From the NCBI RefSeq assembly GCF_000428945.1, contig NZ_AUAX01000043.1, forward strand, positions 1 through 50,490: a stretch of 50,490 nt of DNA. Direction: 5' to 3'. Under the pieces are notes generated by a model. It made no database searches and was not told the origin of the DNA. It saw only the letters and a list, made by a program, of their open reading frames with translations. Source of the DNA: Hamadaea tsunoensis DSM 44101 (GTDB taxonomy: Bacteria; Actinomycetota; Actinomycetes; Mycobacteriales; Micromonosporaceae). Within the stretch, counting starts at the first letter, position 1. Each line of letters begins with the position of its first letter. Shown in pieces: positions 43,731 through 50,490 of this stretch. Position numbers and translations under genes: made by a program.

Positions 43731-44315
43731 ATGTTGAGGCATCACCACCGGCACGATCACGGCGGGTTCGACCCGCGACAGTTCGCCTTCGGCCGCCCGC
43801 CGTTCCCCGGCTTCCCGGGCTTCGGCCCCGGCGGCGGAGGTCCCGGCTTCGGCGGCGGACGCGGACGCCACGGCGGCGGACGCGGCCGGCGAGGCAACGT
43901 CCGCGCGGCCATCCTGGGCCTGCTCCAGGAGCGCCCGATGCACGGCTACGAGATGATCTCCGAGCTCGAGTCGCGGACCGGCGGCGCCTGGCGCCCCTCC
44001 CCCGGCTCGGTCTACCCGACCCTCCAGCTGCTGGAGGACGAAGGACTCATCGAGGTCACCGCGGAAGGCGGCCGCAAGAGCTACACCCTCACCGACGCCG
44101 GCCGCCAGGCCGCCGAGGCCGAGACCGACCAGGCGCCGTGGCAGCAGTTCACGCCCGACGAGGTCAGCGAGGCGCAGGACTTCCGGGAAGCGAGCTTCGG
44201 CCTGCTCCAGGCGCTGCGTCAGGTCGGCATGACCGGCAACGACGAGCAGCGGGCTCGCGCGCTGGAAGTCCTCCAGGACGCCAAGCGCAAGATCTACGCC
44301 ATCCTCGCCGAGTAA
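43731..44315 (+). CDS. PadR-family regulator with His- and Gly-rich N terminus
   Basis: The 194-residue protein starts MLRHHHRHDHGGF, then a Gly/Pro/Phe/Arg-rich 50-residue arm, then a PadR winged helix (VRAAILGLLQERPMHGYEM and PSPGSVYPTLQLLEDEGLI). The C-terminal domain is helical and short (QDFREASFGLLQALRQVGM). The His cluster could bind a divalent metal, so metal-dependent repression is possible. No target gene follows it in operon, so it may regulate only itself or distant genes. ATG is preceded by AGGAGT. Confidence 0.9.
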   Translation: MLRHHHRHDHGGFDPRQFAFGRPPFPGFPGFGPGGGGPGFGGGRGRHGGGRGRRGNVRAAILGLLQERPMHGYEMISELESRTGGAWRPSPGSVYPTLQLLEDEGLIEVTAEGGRKSYTLTDAGRQAAEAETDQAPWQQFTPDEVSEAQDFREASFGLLQALRQVGMTGNDEQRARALEVLQDAKRKIYAILAE

Positions 44316-44396
44316 CACCATGCCCACCCGGGCACCCGCTCCGGGCGCGCCCCTCGCGGCGCCCACCAGGCGCGTCGCTCACGGCGCCCCCTCTCT

Positions 44397-44472
44397 GCGA
44401 CGATCTTGCGCGAAGATACCGGCATTTCCGGCATAAGCCACGGAAATTGAGGCATTCGCGCAAGATCGTCGC
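44397..44472. repeat. Family A hairpin, copy 3
   Basis: GCGACGATCTTGCGCGAA (44397-44414) pairs perfectly with 44455-44472. It lies in the gap before the DUF559 gene; the rest of 44316-44648 holds no gene I can support. Confidence 0.92.
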
Positions 44473-44648
44473 GCGTCTTGGGCCGCCGTGCGGCGGCGCG
44501 CGGGTGGCACGTCACGGGTGGAACGTCACGGGCGGCGCGCGGGCGGGCTCGTCTCGGGCGGGCGGCTTTGTCCACAAGGGGTGGTCGTCCACAGTTGCGG
44601 CCAGGGAAGGCAAGCGCGCTCCCGCTCCGCGCGGCAACCTCGGGCGGC

Positions 44649-45341
44649 ATGACGTCCACGTTCCGCGAGCTCCGCGACGCCGGCCACAGCCGCCGCACGA
44701 TCGCCGCGAGGCCGTATCACCGCCCGTGGCGAGGCGTCTACCTGCCCGATGACGACGAACTGACACGCGTACGCGCGCTGCTGCGGATCGTTCCCGAGAA
44801 GGCCGGGCTCGGCTATCACACCGCTGCCCGATGGCTCGGTTTCGGAGTGTTCCCTTCGGCTGAGATCCACATCGTGGTGCCGGCCGGAACCGCACATCCA
44901 CGACTTGCCGGCGTACGCGTCCACGAGACAGCCGTCCCGGTCGCCTGGTCACCCGTCGAGGGAATCCGTCTCGAAGTCGAGCGGCACAAGGGTTTGCGGG
45001 GCGTCGCGCGTACCCGGGAGCTGGTGCCGCTGGCCGACGCGCGGGCGGAATGCGTACAGGAAAGCCATCTGCGGTTGTTGCTCGGAGACGGCCTGATGCG
45101 GATGCCCGCGCCGCAGGTGGCGGTGGGGCGTTACCGGATCGATCTCGCGTATGAGCGGGAGAAGATCGGGATCGAGTACGACGGGGTGAGCCACGCCGAT
45201 CGGGAGACCATGCGCTACGACCGGCAGCGGATGAACACGCTGGCGGGGATGGGCTGGCGGATGCGCTACTTCACGGACCGGGACCTGTACGACGCCCCGA
45301 ACCGGATCATCGCCACGATCCGCGCGCTCCTGACCCCCTGA
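44649..45341 (+). CDS. DUF559 (VSR-like endonuclease fold) protein, shortened
   Basis: The 230-residue product starts with a basic helix-turn-helix-like segment (LRDAGHSRRTIAARPYHRPWRGVYLP), as in AbiEi-type proteins, and ends in a DUF559 domain with the IGIEYDGVSHADRE motif and the YRIDLAYEREKIG strand. The acidic residues (Asp, Glu-x-Asp) match the VSR/PD-(D/E)xK fold. Relatives are usually ~280-320 residues; the middle (near residue 105-125) is short, as if a segment were deleted. A family A hairpin lies on each side. Confidence 0.82.
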   Translation: MTSTFRELRDAGHSRRTIAARPYHRPWRGVYLPDDDELTRVRALLRIVPEKAGLGYHTAARWLGFGVFPSAEIHIVVPAGTAHPRLAGVRVHETAVPVAWSPVEGIRLEVERHKGLRGVARTRELVPLADARAECVQESHLRLLLGDGLMRMPAPQVAVGRYRIDLAYEREKIGIEYDGVSHADRETMRYDRQRMNTLAGMGWRMRYFTDRDLYDAPNRIIATIRALLTP

Positions 45342-45351
45342 CGCAGGGCTT

Positions 45352-45423
45352 GACGATCTTGCGCGAATGTCTCGAATTCCGCGGCTTATGCCGGAAATGC
45401 CAGTACATTCGCGCAAGATCGTC
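45352..45423. repeat. Family A hairpin, copy 4
   Basis: GACGATCTTGCGCGAATGT (45352-45370) pairs perfectly with 45405-45423. It sits 10 bp past the DUF559 stop and 22 bp from the ispG stop, between convergent genes. Confidence 0.92.
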
Positions 45424-45445
45424 GCAAAGAGGTGCCGCGAGTGGG

Positions 45446-46630
45446 TCAGTGGACGGTGACGATGGGGCCGGCCAGCTCGCGCAGCTCCTCGGGCAGTTCC
45501 ACGCCCATCTGCACGGACAGCTTGAGCGCCTCTTCGACCAGCGTCTCCACGATCGCCGACTCGGGCACGGTCTTGATGACCTCGCCCTTGACGAAGATCT
45601 GGCCCTTGCCGTTGCCGGACGCCACGCCGAGGTCCGCCTCGCGCGCCTCGCCGGGTCCGTTGACGACGCAGCCCATGACGGCGACGCGCAGCGGGGCCGG
45701 GAAGCCTTCGAGCGCGGCGGTCACCTGGTCGGCGAGGGTGTAGACGTCGACCTGGGCACGCCCGCAGGACGGGCAGGACACGATCTCCAGCCCGCGCTCC
45801 TTGAGGCCGAGCGACTCCAGGATCGACAGGCCGACCTTGACCTCTTCGACCGGCGGGGCCGACAGCGACACCCGGATCGTGTCGCCGATGCCCTCGGCCA
45901 GCAGCGCGCCGAAGGCGACCGCCGACTTGATGGTGCCCTGGAACGCGGGGCCCGCCTCGGTCACGCCGAGGTGCAGCGGGTAGTCGCACTTCTCGGCCAG
46001 CTGCCGGTACGCCCGGATCATGACCACCGGGTCGTTGTGCTTGACACTGATCTTGATGTCCCGGAAGCCGTGCTCCTCGAACAACGAGCACTCCCACAGG
46101 GCGCTCTCGACGAGGGCCTCGGCGGTCGCCTTGCCGTACTTCTCCAGCAGCCGCTTGTCCAGGGACCCGGCGTTCACGCCGATCCGGATCGGGATGCCCG
46201 CGTCGGAGGCCGCCTTCGCGATCTCCTTCACCTTGTCGTCGAACTGCCGGATGTTGCCCGGGTTGACGCGTACGGCGGCGCAGCCCGCGTCGATGGCGGC
46301 GAAGACGTACTTCGGCTGGAAGTGGATGTCGGCGATGACCGGGATCTGCGACTTCTTCGCGATCGCCGGCAGCGCCTCGACGTCGTCCTGGCTCGGTACG
46401 GCCACCCGGACGATCTGGCAGCCGGACGTGGTGAGCTGGGCGATCTGTTGCAGGGTCGCGTTGACGTCGGCGGTCAGCGTCGTCGCCATGGACTGCACGC
46501 TGACCGGCGCGCCGCCGCCGACGGGTACCGAGCCCACCATGATCTGGCGGCTCTGGCGGCGCGGTGCGAGCGGCGGTGGAGGGGTGGCCGGCATACCGAG
46601 GTTGATCGCGGTCACGGTCTCGAGCCTCAC
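45446..46630 (-). CDS. ispG: 4-hydroxy-3-methylbut-2-enyl diphosphate synthase
   Basis: The 394-residue enzyme of the MEP pathway converts MEcPP to HMBPP with a [4Fe-4S] cluster. The TIM-barrel start ([20 protein letters not shown]) and the three cluster Cys are visible: CPSCGRAQ and, later, [29 protein letters not shown] is the family signature. It overlaps the rip1 stop by four bases and completes the operon dxr-rip1-ispG. Confidence 0.95.
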   Translation of the reverse strand: MRLETVTAINLGMPATPPPPLAPRRQSRQIMVGSVPVGGGAPVSVQSMATTLTADVNATLQQIAQLTTSGCQIVRVAVPSQDDVEALPAIAKKSQIPVIADIHFQPKYVFAAIDAGCAAVRVNPGNIRQFDDKVKEIAKAASDAGIPIRIGVNAGSLDKRLLEKYGKATAEALVESALWECSLFEEHGFRDIKISVKHNDPVVMIRAYRQLAEKCDYPLHLGVTEAGPAFQGTIKSAVAFGALLAEGIGDTIRVSLSAPPVEEVKVGLSILESLGLKERGLEIVSCPSCGRAQVDVYTLADQVTAALEGFPAPLRVAVMGCVVNGPGEAREADLGVASGNGKGQIFVKGEVIKTVPESAIVETLVEEALKLSVQMGVELPEELRELAGPIVTVH

Positions 46631-47874
46631 TTATACAGGGTGATCGGATTCACGACGTCCGCGGTGACGGTCAGCAGGGTGAACGCACCGAAGATCAGGA
46701 TGACTGCGTACGTCAGCGGCATGAGTTTGTAGTAGTCGACGCGACCAGGGTCGCGCCTGCCGAGACGAGCGTAGACCCATGACCTGGCCCGCTCGAACCA
46801 GGCGATCGCGATGTGACCGCCGTCGAGCGGGAGCAGCGGCAACAGGTTGAAGATTCCTACGAAGAAGTTTAGAGAAGCGGCAATCAGGAAGAAAGTCGCC
46901 CAAGAGCCGTATTCGACCGCTTCGCCGCTGATCCGGCTGGCGCCGACGACGCTCACCGGGCCGTTGGGGTCCCGCTCGCCGCCGCTGATCGCGCTGAACA
47001 GGCCGGGGATCTTCGCCGGCAGGTTCTTCAGCGAGGTCAGCACGCCCGAGAACGCCTGGCCGATCATCTTGCCCGCCTGCGGGAACGCCTCGGCCGCGGT
47101 GTACTCGACCTGCCTCGGCAGGGCCGGGTTGAAGCCCAGGCCGACACCGATGGCGCTGACAGTCGTCACCGCGCCGCCGTCGTCGTCGATCGGCGGGCGC
47201 TGGGCGGCCTGGGTCTTGACGGCGGTGGTGACCTGGTTGCCGTCGCGTACGTAGGTGATCGGGACGGTCTGGCCCGGCGGCAGCGAGCGCACGACGTTCA
47301 CCAGGTCGGCGTAGTTCGTGATGGCGGTGTCACCCACCTTGACGATCTCGTCGCCGTCCTTGATCCCCGCCACGTACGCGGGCCCGTCCAGGCCGTTGCA
47401 CTGCGTCTTCATGTCGGTGGGTACGCATTCGCCGACGCTGACGTAGGGGGCGGTGGTCGCGTACTGCGCCGGGGTGGCCATGTAGCCGGGGTTGTCGGGG
47501 TTGGGCATCGCGGCGTTGGCGGCGACGCCCCAGAAGATCAGGAACGCCAGGATGAAGTGGACGACCGAACCGGCCATCATCACGATCGTGCGCTTCCAGA
47601 CCGGGAAGCGCCACATCGCACGCGGGTCGTCCGCGTCGTCCTCCTGCGGCGTCATTCCCGTGATCTTGACGAACCCGCCCAGCGGGATGCCCTTCACGCC
47701 GTATTCGGTCTCACCCTTGCGAAACGACCACAGGGTCGGGCCGAAGCCGACGAAGTAACGGGTCACCTTCATCCCGAACATCTTGGCCGTGCCCATGTGG
47801 CCGGCCTCGTGCAACGAGACGGAGACCAGGATGGCGAGGGCGCCCAGGACGATCCCGACGACGTTGAGCATCAA
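46627..47874 (-). CDS. rip1: Site-2 intramembrane zinc metalloprotease (Rip1/RseP)
   Basis: The 415-residue M50 protease has the zinc motif HEAGH near residue 22 ([17 protein letters not shown]), a membrane core with [13 protein letters not shown], a PDZ domain at about 150-215 ([19 protein letters not shown]), and the third ligand in [16 protein letters not shown]. It cleaves anti-sigma factors and other membrane proteins within the bilayer. The order dxr-rip1-ispG is as in Mycobacterium (Rv2870c-Rv2868c). Its start overlaps the dxr stop. Confidence 0.94.
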   Translation of the reverse strand: MMLNVVGIVLGALAILVSVSLHEAGHMGTAKMFGMKVTRYFVGFGPTLWSFRKGETEYGVKGIPLGGFVKITGMTPQEDDADDPRAMWRFPVWKRTIVMMAGSVVHFILAFLIFWGVAANAAMPNPDNPGYMATPAQYATTAPYVSVGECVPTDMKTQCNGLDGPAYVAGIKDGDEIVKVGDTAITNYADLVNVVRSLPPGQTVPITYVRDGNQVTTAVKTQAAQRPPIDDDGGAVTTVSAIGVGLGFNPALPRQVEYTAAEAFPQAGKMIGQAFSGVLTSLKNLPAKIPGLFSAISGGERDPNGPVSVVGASRISGEAVEYGSWATFFLIAASLNFFVGIFNLLPLLPLDGGHIAIAWFERARSWVYARLGRRDPGRVDYYKLMPLTYAVILIFGAFTLLTVTADVVNPITLYK

Positions 47875-49079
47875 GCACCCTTCTCAGCGATCAGCTCGTT
47901 GGCGCGAGCGCGCGCCCACACCTCGGCGGTGAGCACGTCTTCGACGGTACCCGGTTCGGCGTAATCGGGCGCCCCGGCGAGCACCTCCGCGACCGTGTCC
48001 ACGATCGCCAAGAATGGCAGGCGTCCCTGGGAGAAGGCTGCGACGCACTCCTCATTGGCGGCGTTGTAGATCGCCGGCCGGCACCTACCCGCCCGCCCGG
48101 CGGCCTTCGCCAGGTCCACGGCCGGGAACGCCTCCCGGTCCAGCGGCCGCAGTTCCCAGTTGTGCGCCTGCGTCCAGTCGACCGGCGCGGCGGCCGCGCG
48201 TACGCGGTGCGGCCAGTCGAGGGCCAGGGCGATCGGCAGGTGCATGTCCGGCGGGCTGGCCTGGGCGAGCGTCGAGCCGTCGACGAACTCGACGAGGCTG
48301 TGCAGCACCGACTGCGGGTGCACCATCACCTCGATGTCGTCGTACGCGACCCCGAACAGCTCGTGCGCCTCGATGACCTCCAGGCCCTTGTTGACCAGGG
48401 TGGCCGAGTTGATCGTGACGACCGGGCCCATGTCCCACGTGGGGTGCTTCAGGGCCTCCTCGACGGTCACGTTCTCCAGCTCGGAGCGCCGCCGGCCGCG
48501 GAAGGCGCCGCCGCTGGCCGTGAGGACGAGCCGGCGTACCTCCTCGCGGGCGCCGCCGAGCAGGCACTGGGCCAGCGCCGAATGCTCGCTGTCGACCGGC
48601 ACGAGCTGGCCGGGCTTCGCGATCGCGCGGACGAGGGGGCCGCCGGCGACCAGCGACTCCTTGTTGGCCAGGGCCACGATCCGACCGGCCCGCACCGCGG
48701 CCAGCGTGGGCGCCAGGCCCAGCGAGCCGACCACCCCGTTCAGCACGACGTCACACGGCCACTCGGCCAGCTCGGTCATCGCCTGCGGACCGGCGAGGAT
48801 CTTGGGAATCTTGAAACCGCCCTGCGCGTACCCCCGCTTGGCCGCCTCCGCGTAGAAGGCGAGCTGGAGGTCCTGCACGGCGCTCGCCTTGGCGACGCCT
48901 ACCGCCTCGACCTCCAGCGCCAGGGCCTGCGCGGCGAGCAGCTCGACGTTGCCGCCGCCCGCGCCGATCGCGACCACCCGGAACCGGTCGGGGTTGGCGC
49001 GGACGATGTCGATGGCCTGCGTCCCGATGGACCCGGTCGAACCGAGCAGCACGATGCCCCGAGGGTTGCTCACCCTCAT
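47871..49079 (-). CDS. dxr: 1-deoxy-D-xylulose 5-phosphate reductoisomerase
   Basis: At 402 residues the enzyme is full length. The NADPH motif [14 protein letters not shown] is near residue 13, [11 protein letters not shown] near 137, [12 protein letters not shown] near 158 and the [14 protein letters not shown] loop near 250. It makes 2-C-methyl-D-erythritol 4-phosphate. It is the first gene of the dxr-rip1-ispG operon. The promoter must lie within 37 bp or in the repeat element, since a composite inverted-repeat element fills 49116-50282 just upstream. Confidence 0.95.
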   Translation of the reverse strand: MRVSNPRGIVLLGSTGSIGTQAIDIVRANPDRFRVVAIGAGGGNVELLAAQALALEVEAVGVAKASAVQDLQLAFYAEAAKRGYAQGGFKIPKILAGPQAMTELAEWPCDVVLNGVVGSLGLAPTLAAVRAGRIVALANKESLVAGGPLVRAIAKPGQLVPVDSEHSALAQCLLGGAREEVRRLVLTASGGAFRGRRRSELENVTVEEALKHPTWDMGPVVTINSATLVNKGLEVIEAHELFGVAYDDIEVMVHPQSVLHSLVEFVDGSTLAQASPPDMHLPIALALDWPHRVRAAAAPVDWTQAHNWELRPLDREAFPAVDLAKAAGRAGRCRPAIYNAANEECVAAFSQGRLPFLAIVDTVAEVLAGAPDYAEPGTVEDVLTAEVWARARANELIAEKGA

Positions 49080-49327
49080 AACTTACTGTGCCGTTTTACA
49101 AGATCAAATTCAAGATTCAAGATCAGATTCATGTCCCGGGTTCGTCGATCTCACCTCCGCTCCTCGCGCGGGAGACCGTTCCGCCCCTATCGCTGCGCTC
49201 CGGGGACTCCACTGCCAGGTGAGTGCGGCGACGCATCGTCCACCGCGGTTCGGTCACCGCTTCACCCCACCCCCACCCCGCCCCGCCCGGCCTTTGTCCC
49301 GACTGTCCGACTTGTGCCCATCGCGGC

Positions 49328-49401
49328 CGACGATCTTGCGCGAATGTCCGGGCATTTCGGGTGCATCGGACGAAATTCGAGGCATTCACGCAAGATCGTC
49401 G
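49328..49401. repeat. Family A hairpin, copy 5
   Basis: CGACGATCTTGCGCGAATG (49328-49346) pairs with CATTCACGCAAGATCGTCG (49383-49401) with one mismatch, in the left arm of the composite element. Confidence 0.9.
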
Positions 49402-49495
49402 ACCACCTTGAAGGTCGGGGCCACCGTCCGGCTCTGGCTGGTTCTGGCTTTGTCGTGACTGTCCGATATGGGTGCTGGGCGGCGGTCAGTGGGGT

Positions 49496-49639
49496 GATCA
49501 TTTACGGCCGTGGTGCCGAAACGTCCACCCGGCGCATGATCGTTTACGGTTCTGGAGCGCGTTGACCGGCTTCTGCTACACCTGACGCGTAATTGATCAT
49601 GCAGATCGGGCTGGATTTACACCTCAGCCGTAAACGATC
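49496..49639. repeat. 144-bp nested palindrome, copy 2
   Basis: Outer arms start gatcatttacgg and end cagccgtaaacgatc; inner stem tgatcgtttacgg to cgtaattgatcatgc. Length equals copy 1 at 33646-33789. Confidence 0.75.
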
Positions 49640-49872
49640 AAGGAACCAGTGCGCCGTGTCCGCCTGACGGAAGATCGTTCCCGCATCCCGGACGTTGACT
49701 GTCGGCAGGACGGCTTGGACGCGATCCACAGCGACTGAGATGTTGAAACGCACCTCTCGCCCAAGATCTACAGCGATGGGGATGCAAGAAGTCGGCCTTA
49801 CCTACATCCCGGCCGTATTGGATCGAGGGGACGGGGTCGAAACCTACATCCCCACCGCGAACGATCACCACC

Positions 49873-49912
49873 CAGCCGCCCAGCCGCCCAGCCGCCCAGC
49901 CGATCCGCCCAG
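49873..49912. repeat. 9-bp tandem repeat (cagccgccc, about four units)
   Basis: Four near-identical cagccgccc units lie in the element's inner right side, absent from the 33.4-kb copy, so copy number probably varies. Confidence 0.8.
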
Positions 49913-49974
49913 CCGGCCACAGCGGACAGTCGCGACAAAGCCCAGACCGGCCAGGGCCCCGATCTTCCCTGCGG

Positions 49975-50050
49975 TCGACGATCTTGCGCGAATGTTCGGG
50001 CATTCCGGGTACACCGGACGAAATTCGGGGCATTCGCGCAAGATCGTCGA
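49975..50050. repeat. Family A hairpin, copy 6
   Basis: TCGACGATCTTGCGCGAATG (49975-49994) pairs perfectly with 50031-50050, in the right arm of the composite element. Confidence 0.92.
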
Positions 50051-50283
50051 GCATCTCGGGTGCACGCCGGGCAATCGCCGACCATCTCGGGGCACAAGTC
50101 GGACAGTCGCGACAAAGGCTCGGGGGTGAAGGGTGAAGCGGCGACCGGACCGCGGTGAAGGATGCTTCGCCCCGGAAACCTGGCAGTGGAGTCCCCGGAG
50201 CGCAGCGATAGGGGCGGAACGGTCTCCCGCGGGAGGAGCGGAGGTGAGATCGACGAACCCGGGACATGAATGTGATCTTGAAG

Positions 50284-50490
50284 TTATCGCAAGACGTAGC
50301 ACTCTGCTTCGCGGTCGTACCAGCGGTCGGTGCGGCCCAGGTAGGACATGCCCAGCCGGCGCATGACGGCGAGCGACGGATCGTTGCCGGGCCAGGCGAT
50401 CGCGAAGATCTCGGTGAGGCCGTAGGAGTCGGCGAGTTGGAGGGCGCCGCGGGCGGCTTCGGTGGCGTAGCCGCGGTGCCAGGAGTCGGG
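50284..50490 (-). CDS. GNAT acetyltransferase, C-terminal part (cut by window edge)
   Basis: The last 68 codons are present and end TAA at 50286. The sequence has the GNAT core of the ribosomal-protein-acetylation type (SWHRGYATEAARGALQLA, ending WPGNDPSLAVMRRLGMSYLG and WYDREAECYVLR). The upstream part lies outside the window. The stop codon is two bases from the composite element's end. Confidence 0.85.
   Translation of the reverse strand, partial: PDSWHRGYATEAARGALQLADSYGLTEIFAIAWPGNDPSLAVMRRLGMSYLGRTDRWYDREAECYVLR

Larger units (their letters stand above)
49116..50282. repeat. 1.17-kb composite inverted-repeat element
   Basis: Both ends carry ttcaagatcagattcatgtc-like termini, then the cccgggttcgtcgatctcac box, a cactgccagg box, the tttgtcCCGACTGTCCGACTT box and a family A hairpin, in inverted order. 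The arms are about 340 bp each (49116-49475 and 49910-50282). The centre (about 49480-49880) holds the 144-bp palindrome and sequence shared with 33.6-34.0 kb. No gene with convincing codon bias is inside. Role unknown; a non-autonomous mobile element is the simplest reading. Confidence 0.85.

Noticed and set aside
33464-50050. Family A hairpins as a CRISPR array
   Set aside because: Copies are hundreds to thousands of bases apart, palindromic over their full length, and no cas gene is present.
49116-50282. Coding frames inside the composite element (for example 49695-50129)
   Set aside because: They have no Shine-Dalgarno or coding-type third-position bias, cross the palindromes and do not resemble a transposase.

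Overview
The window is about 50 kb of very GC-rich DNA with third-position GC bias, frequent GTG starts, ATGA start/stop overlaps, a conservon, an F420-type (DDN-family) enzyme and a translation operon arranged as in actinobacteria. I infer a filamentous actinomycete, most likely Micromonosporaceae. The family is an inference; the phylum is secure. Both ends follow the order of the Mycobacterium tuberculosis Rv2836c-Rv2870c segment (dinF, rbfA, infB, nusA, rimP, Rv2843/2844; then map, glnA4, GATase, aldC, SDR; then ispG, rip1, dxr).

Layout. 0.3-12.8 kb, minus strand: rimP-nusA-ylxR-infB, then two inserted genes (a zinc-ribbon/DUF2510 protein and a TRM11-like methyltransferase), ylxP, rbfA, nrnA, two small membrane proteins and a MATE exporter. 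13.1-14.0 kb: a lipoprotein and a ferritin-like protein. 14.2-18.1 kb: a PadR-controlled ABC exporter. 18.2-20.4 kb: three Roadblock/LC7 proteins and one PATAN/DUF4388-like protein with no GTPase or kinase. 20.8-24.4 kb: the most novel locus (below). 24.6-28.7 kb: a complete conservon (NIT-domain kinase, Roadblock, DUF742, GTPase), divergent from a LivJ-like binding lipoprotein. 30.1-32.9 kb: an NMT1/SsuA-type ABC importer with a divergent ATPase gene. 34.1-41.5 kb: map, a VIT-family protein and a GlnA4-type gamma-glutamylation catabolic cluster with an FAD oxidase. 42.1-45.3 kb: membrane protein, GNAT protein, a His/Gly-rich PadR regulator and a DUF559 nuclease-like protein. 45.4-49.1 kb: ispG-rip1-dxr. 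The right edge cuts a GNAT gene.

Best candidate for an undescribed system (20.8-24.4 kb): a NarL-family histidine kinase carries, after a second membrane anchor and a Ser/Pro/Gly linker, a C-terminal family-2 carbohydrate-binding module. Its stop codon abuts that of a convergent pair of LuxR-type regulators, one of which lacks the phosphoacceptor Asp. A perfect 14-bp CelR/CebR cellulose operator lies between the first regulator and a small divergent gene with its own ribosome-binding site and hairpin. A 12/14 match to the same operator sits just upstream of the kinase gene. Together this suggests a membrane-bound cellulose/cello-oligomer sensing circuit.

A second layer is non-coding. There are six copies of a ~75-bp perfect or near-perfect hairpin (family A), three full and one partial copy of an unrelated ~80-bp palindrome (family B), and a ~1.17-kb composite inverted-repeat element at 49.1-50.3 kb, with a shortened copy at 33.4-34.1 kb and single arms at 41.7-42.1 kb and 0.15-0.33 kb. 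None encodes a transposase. They sit almost only between genes, mostly convergent ones.
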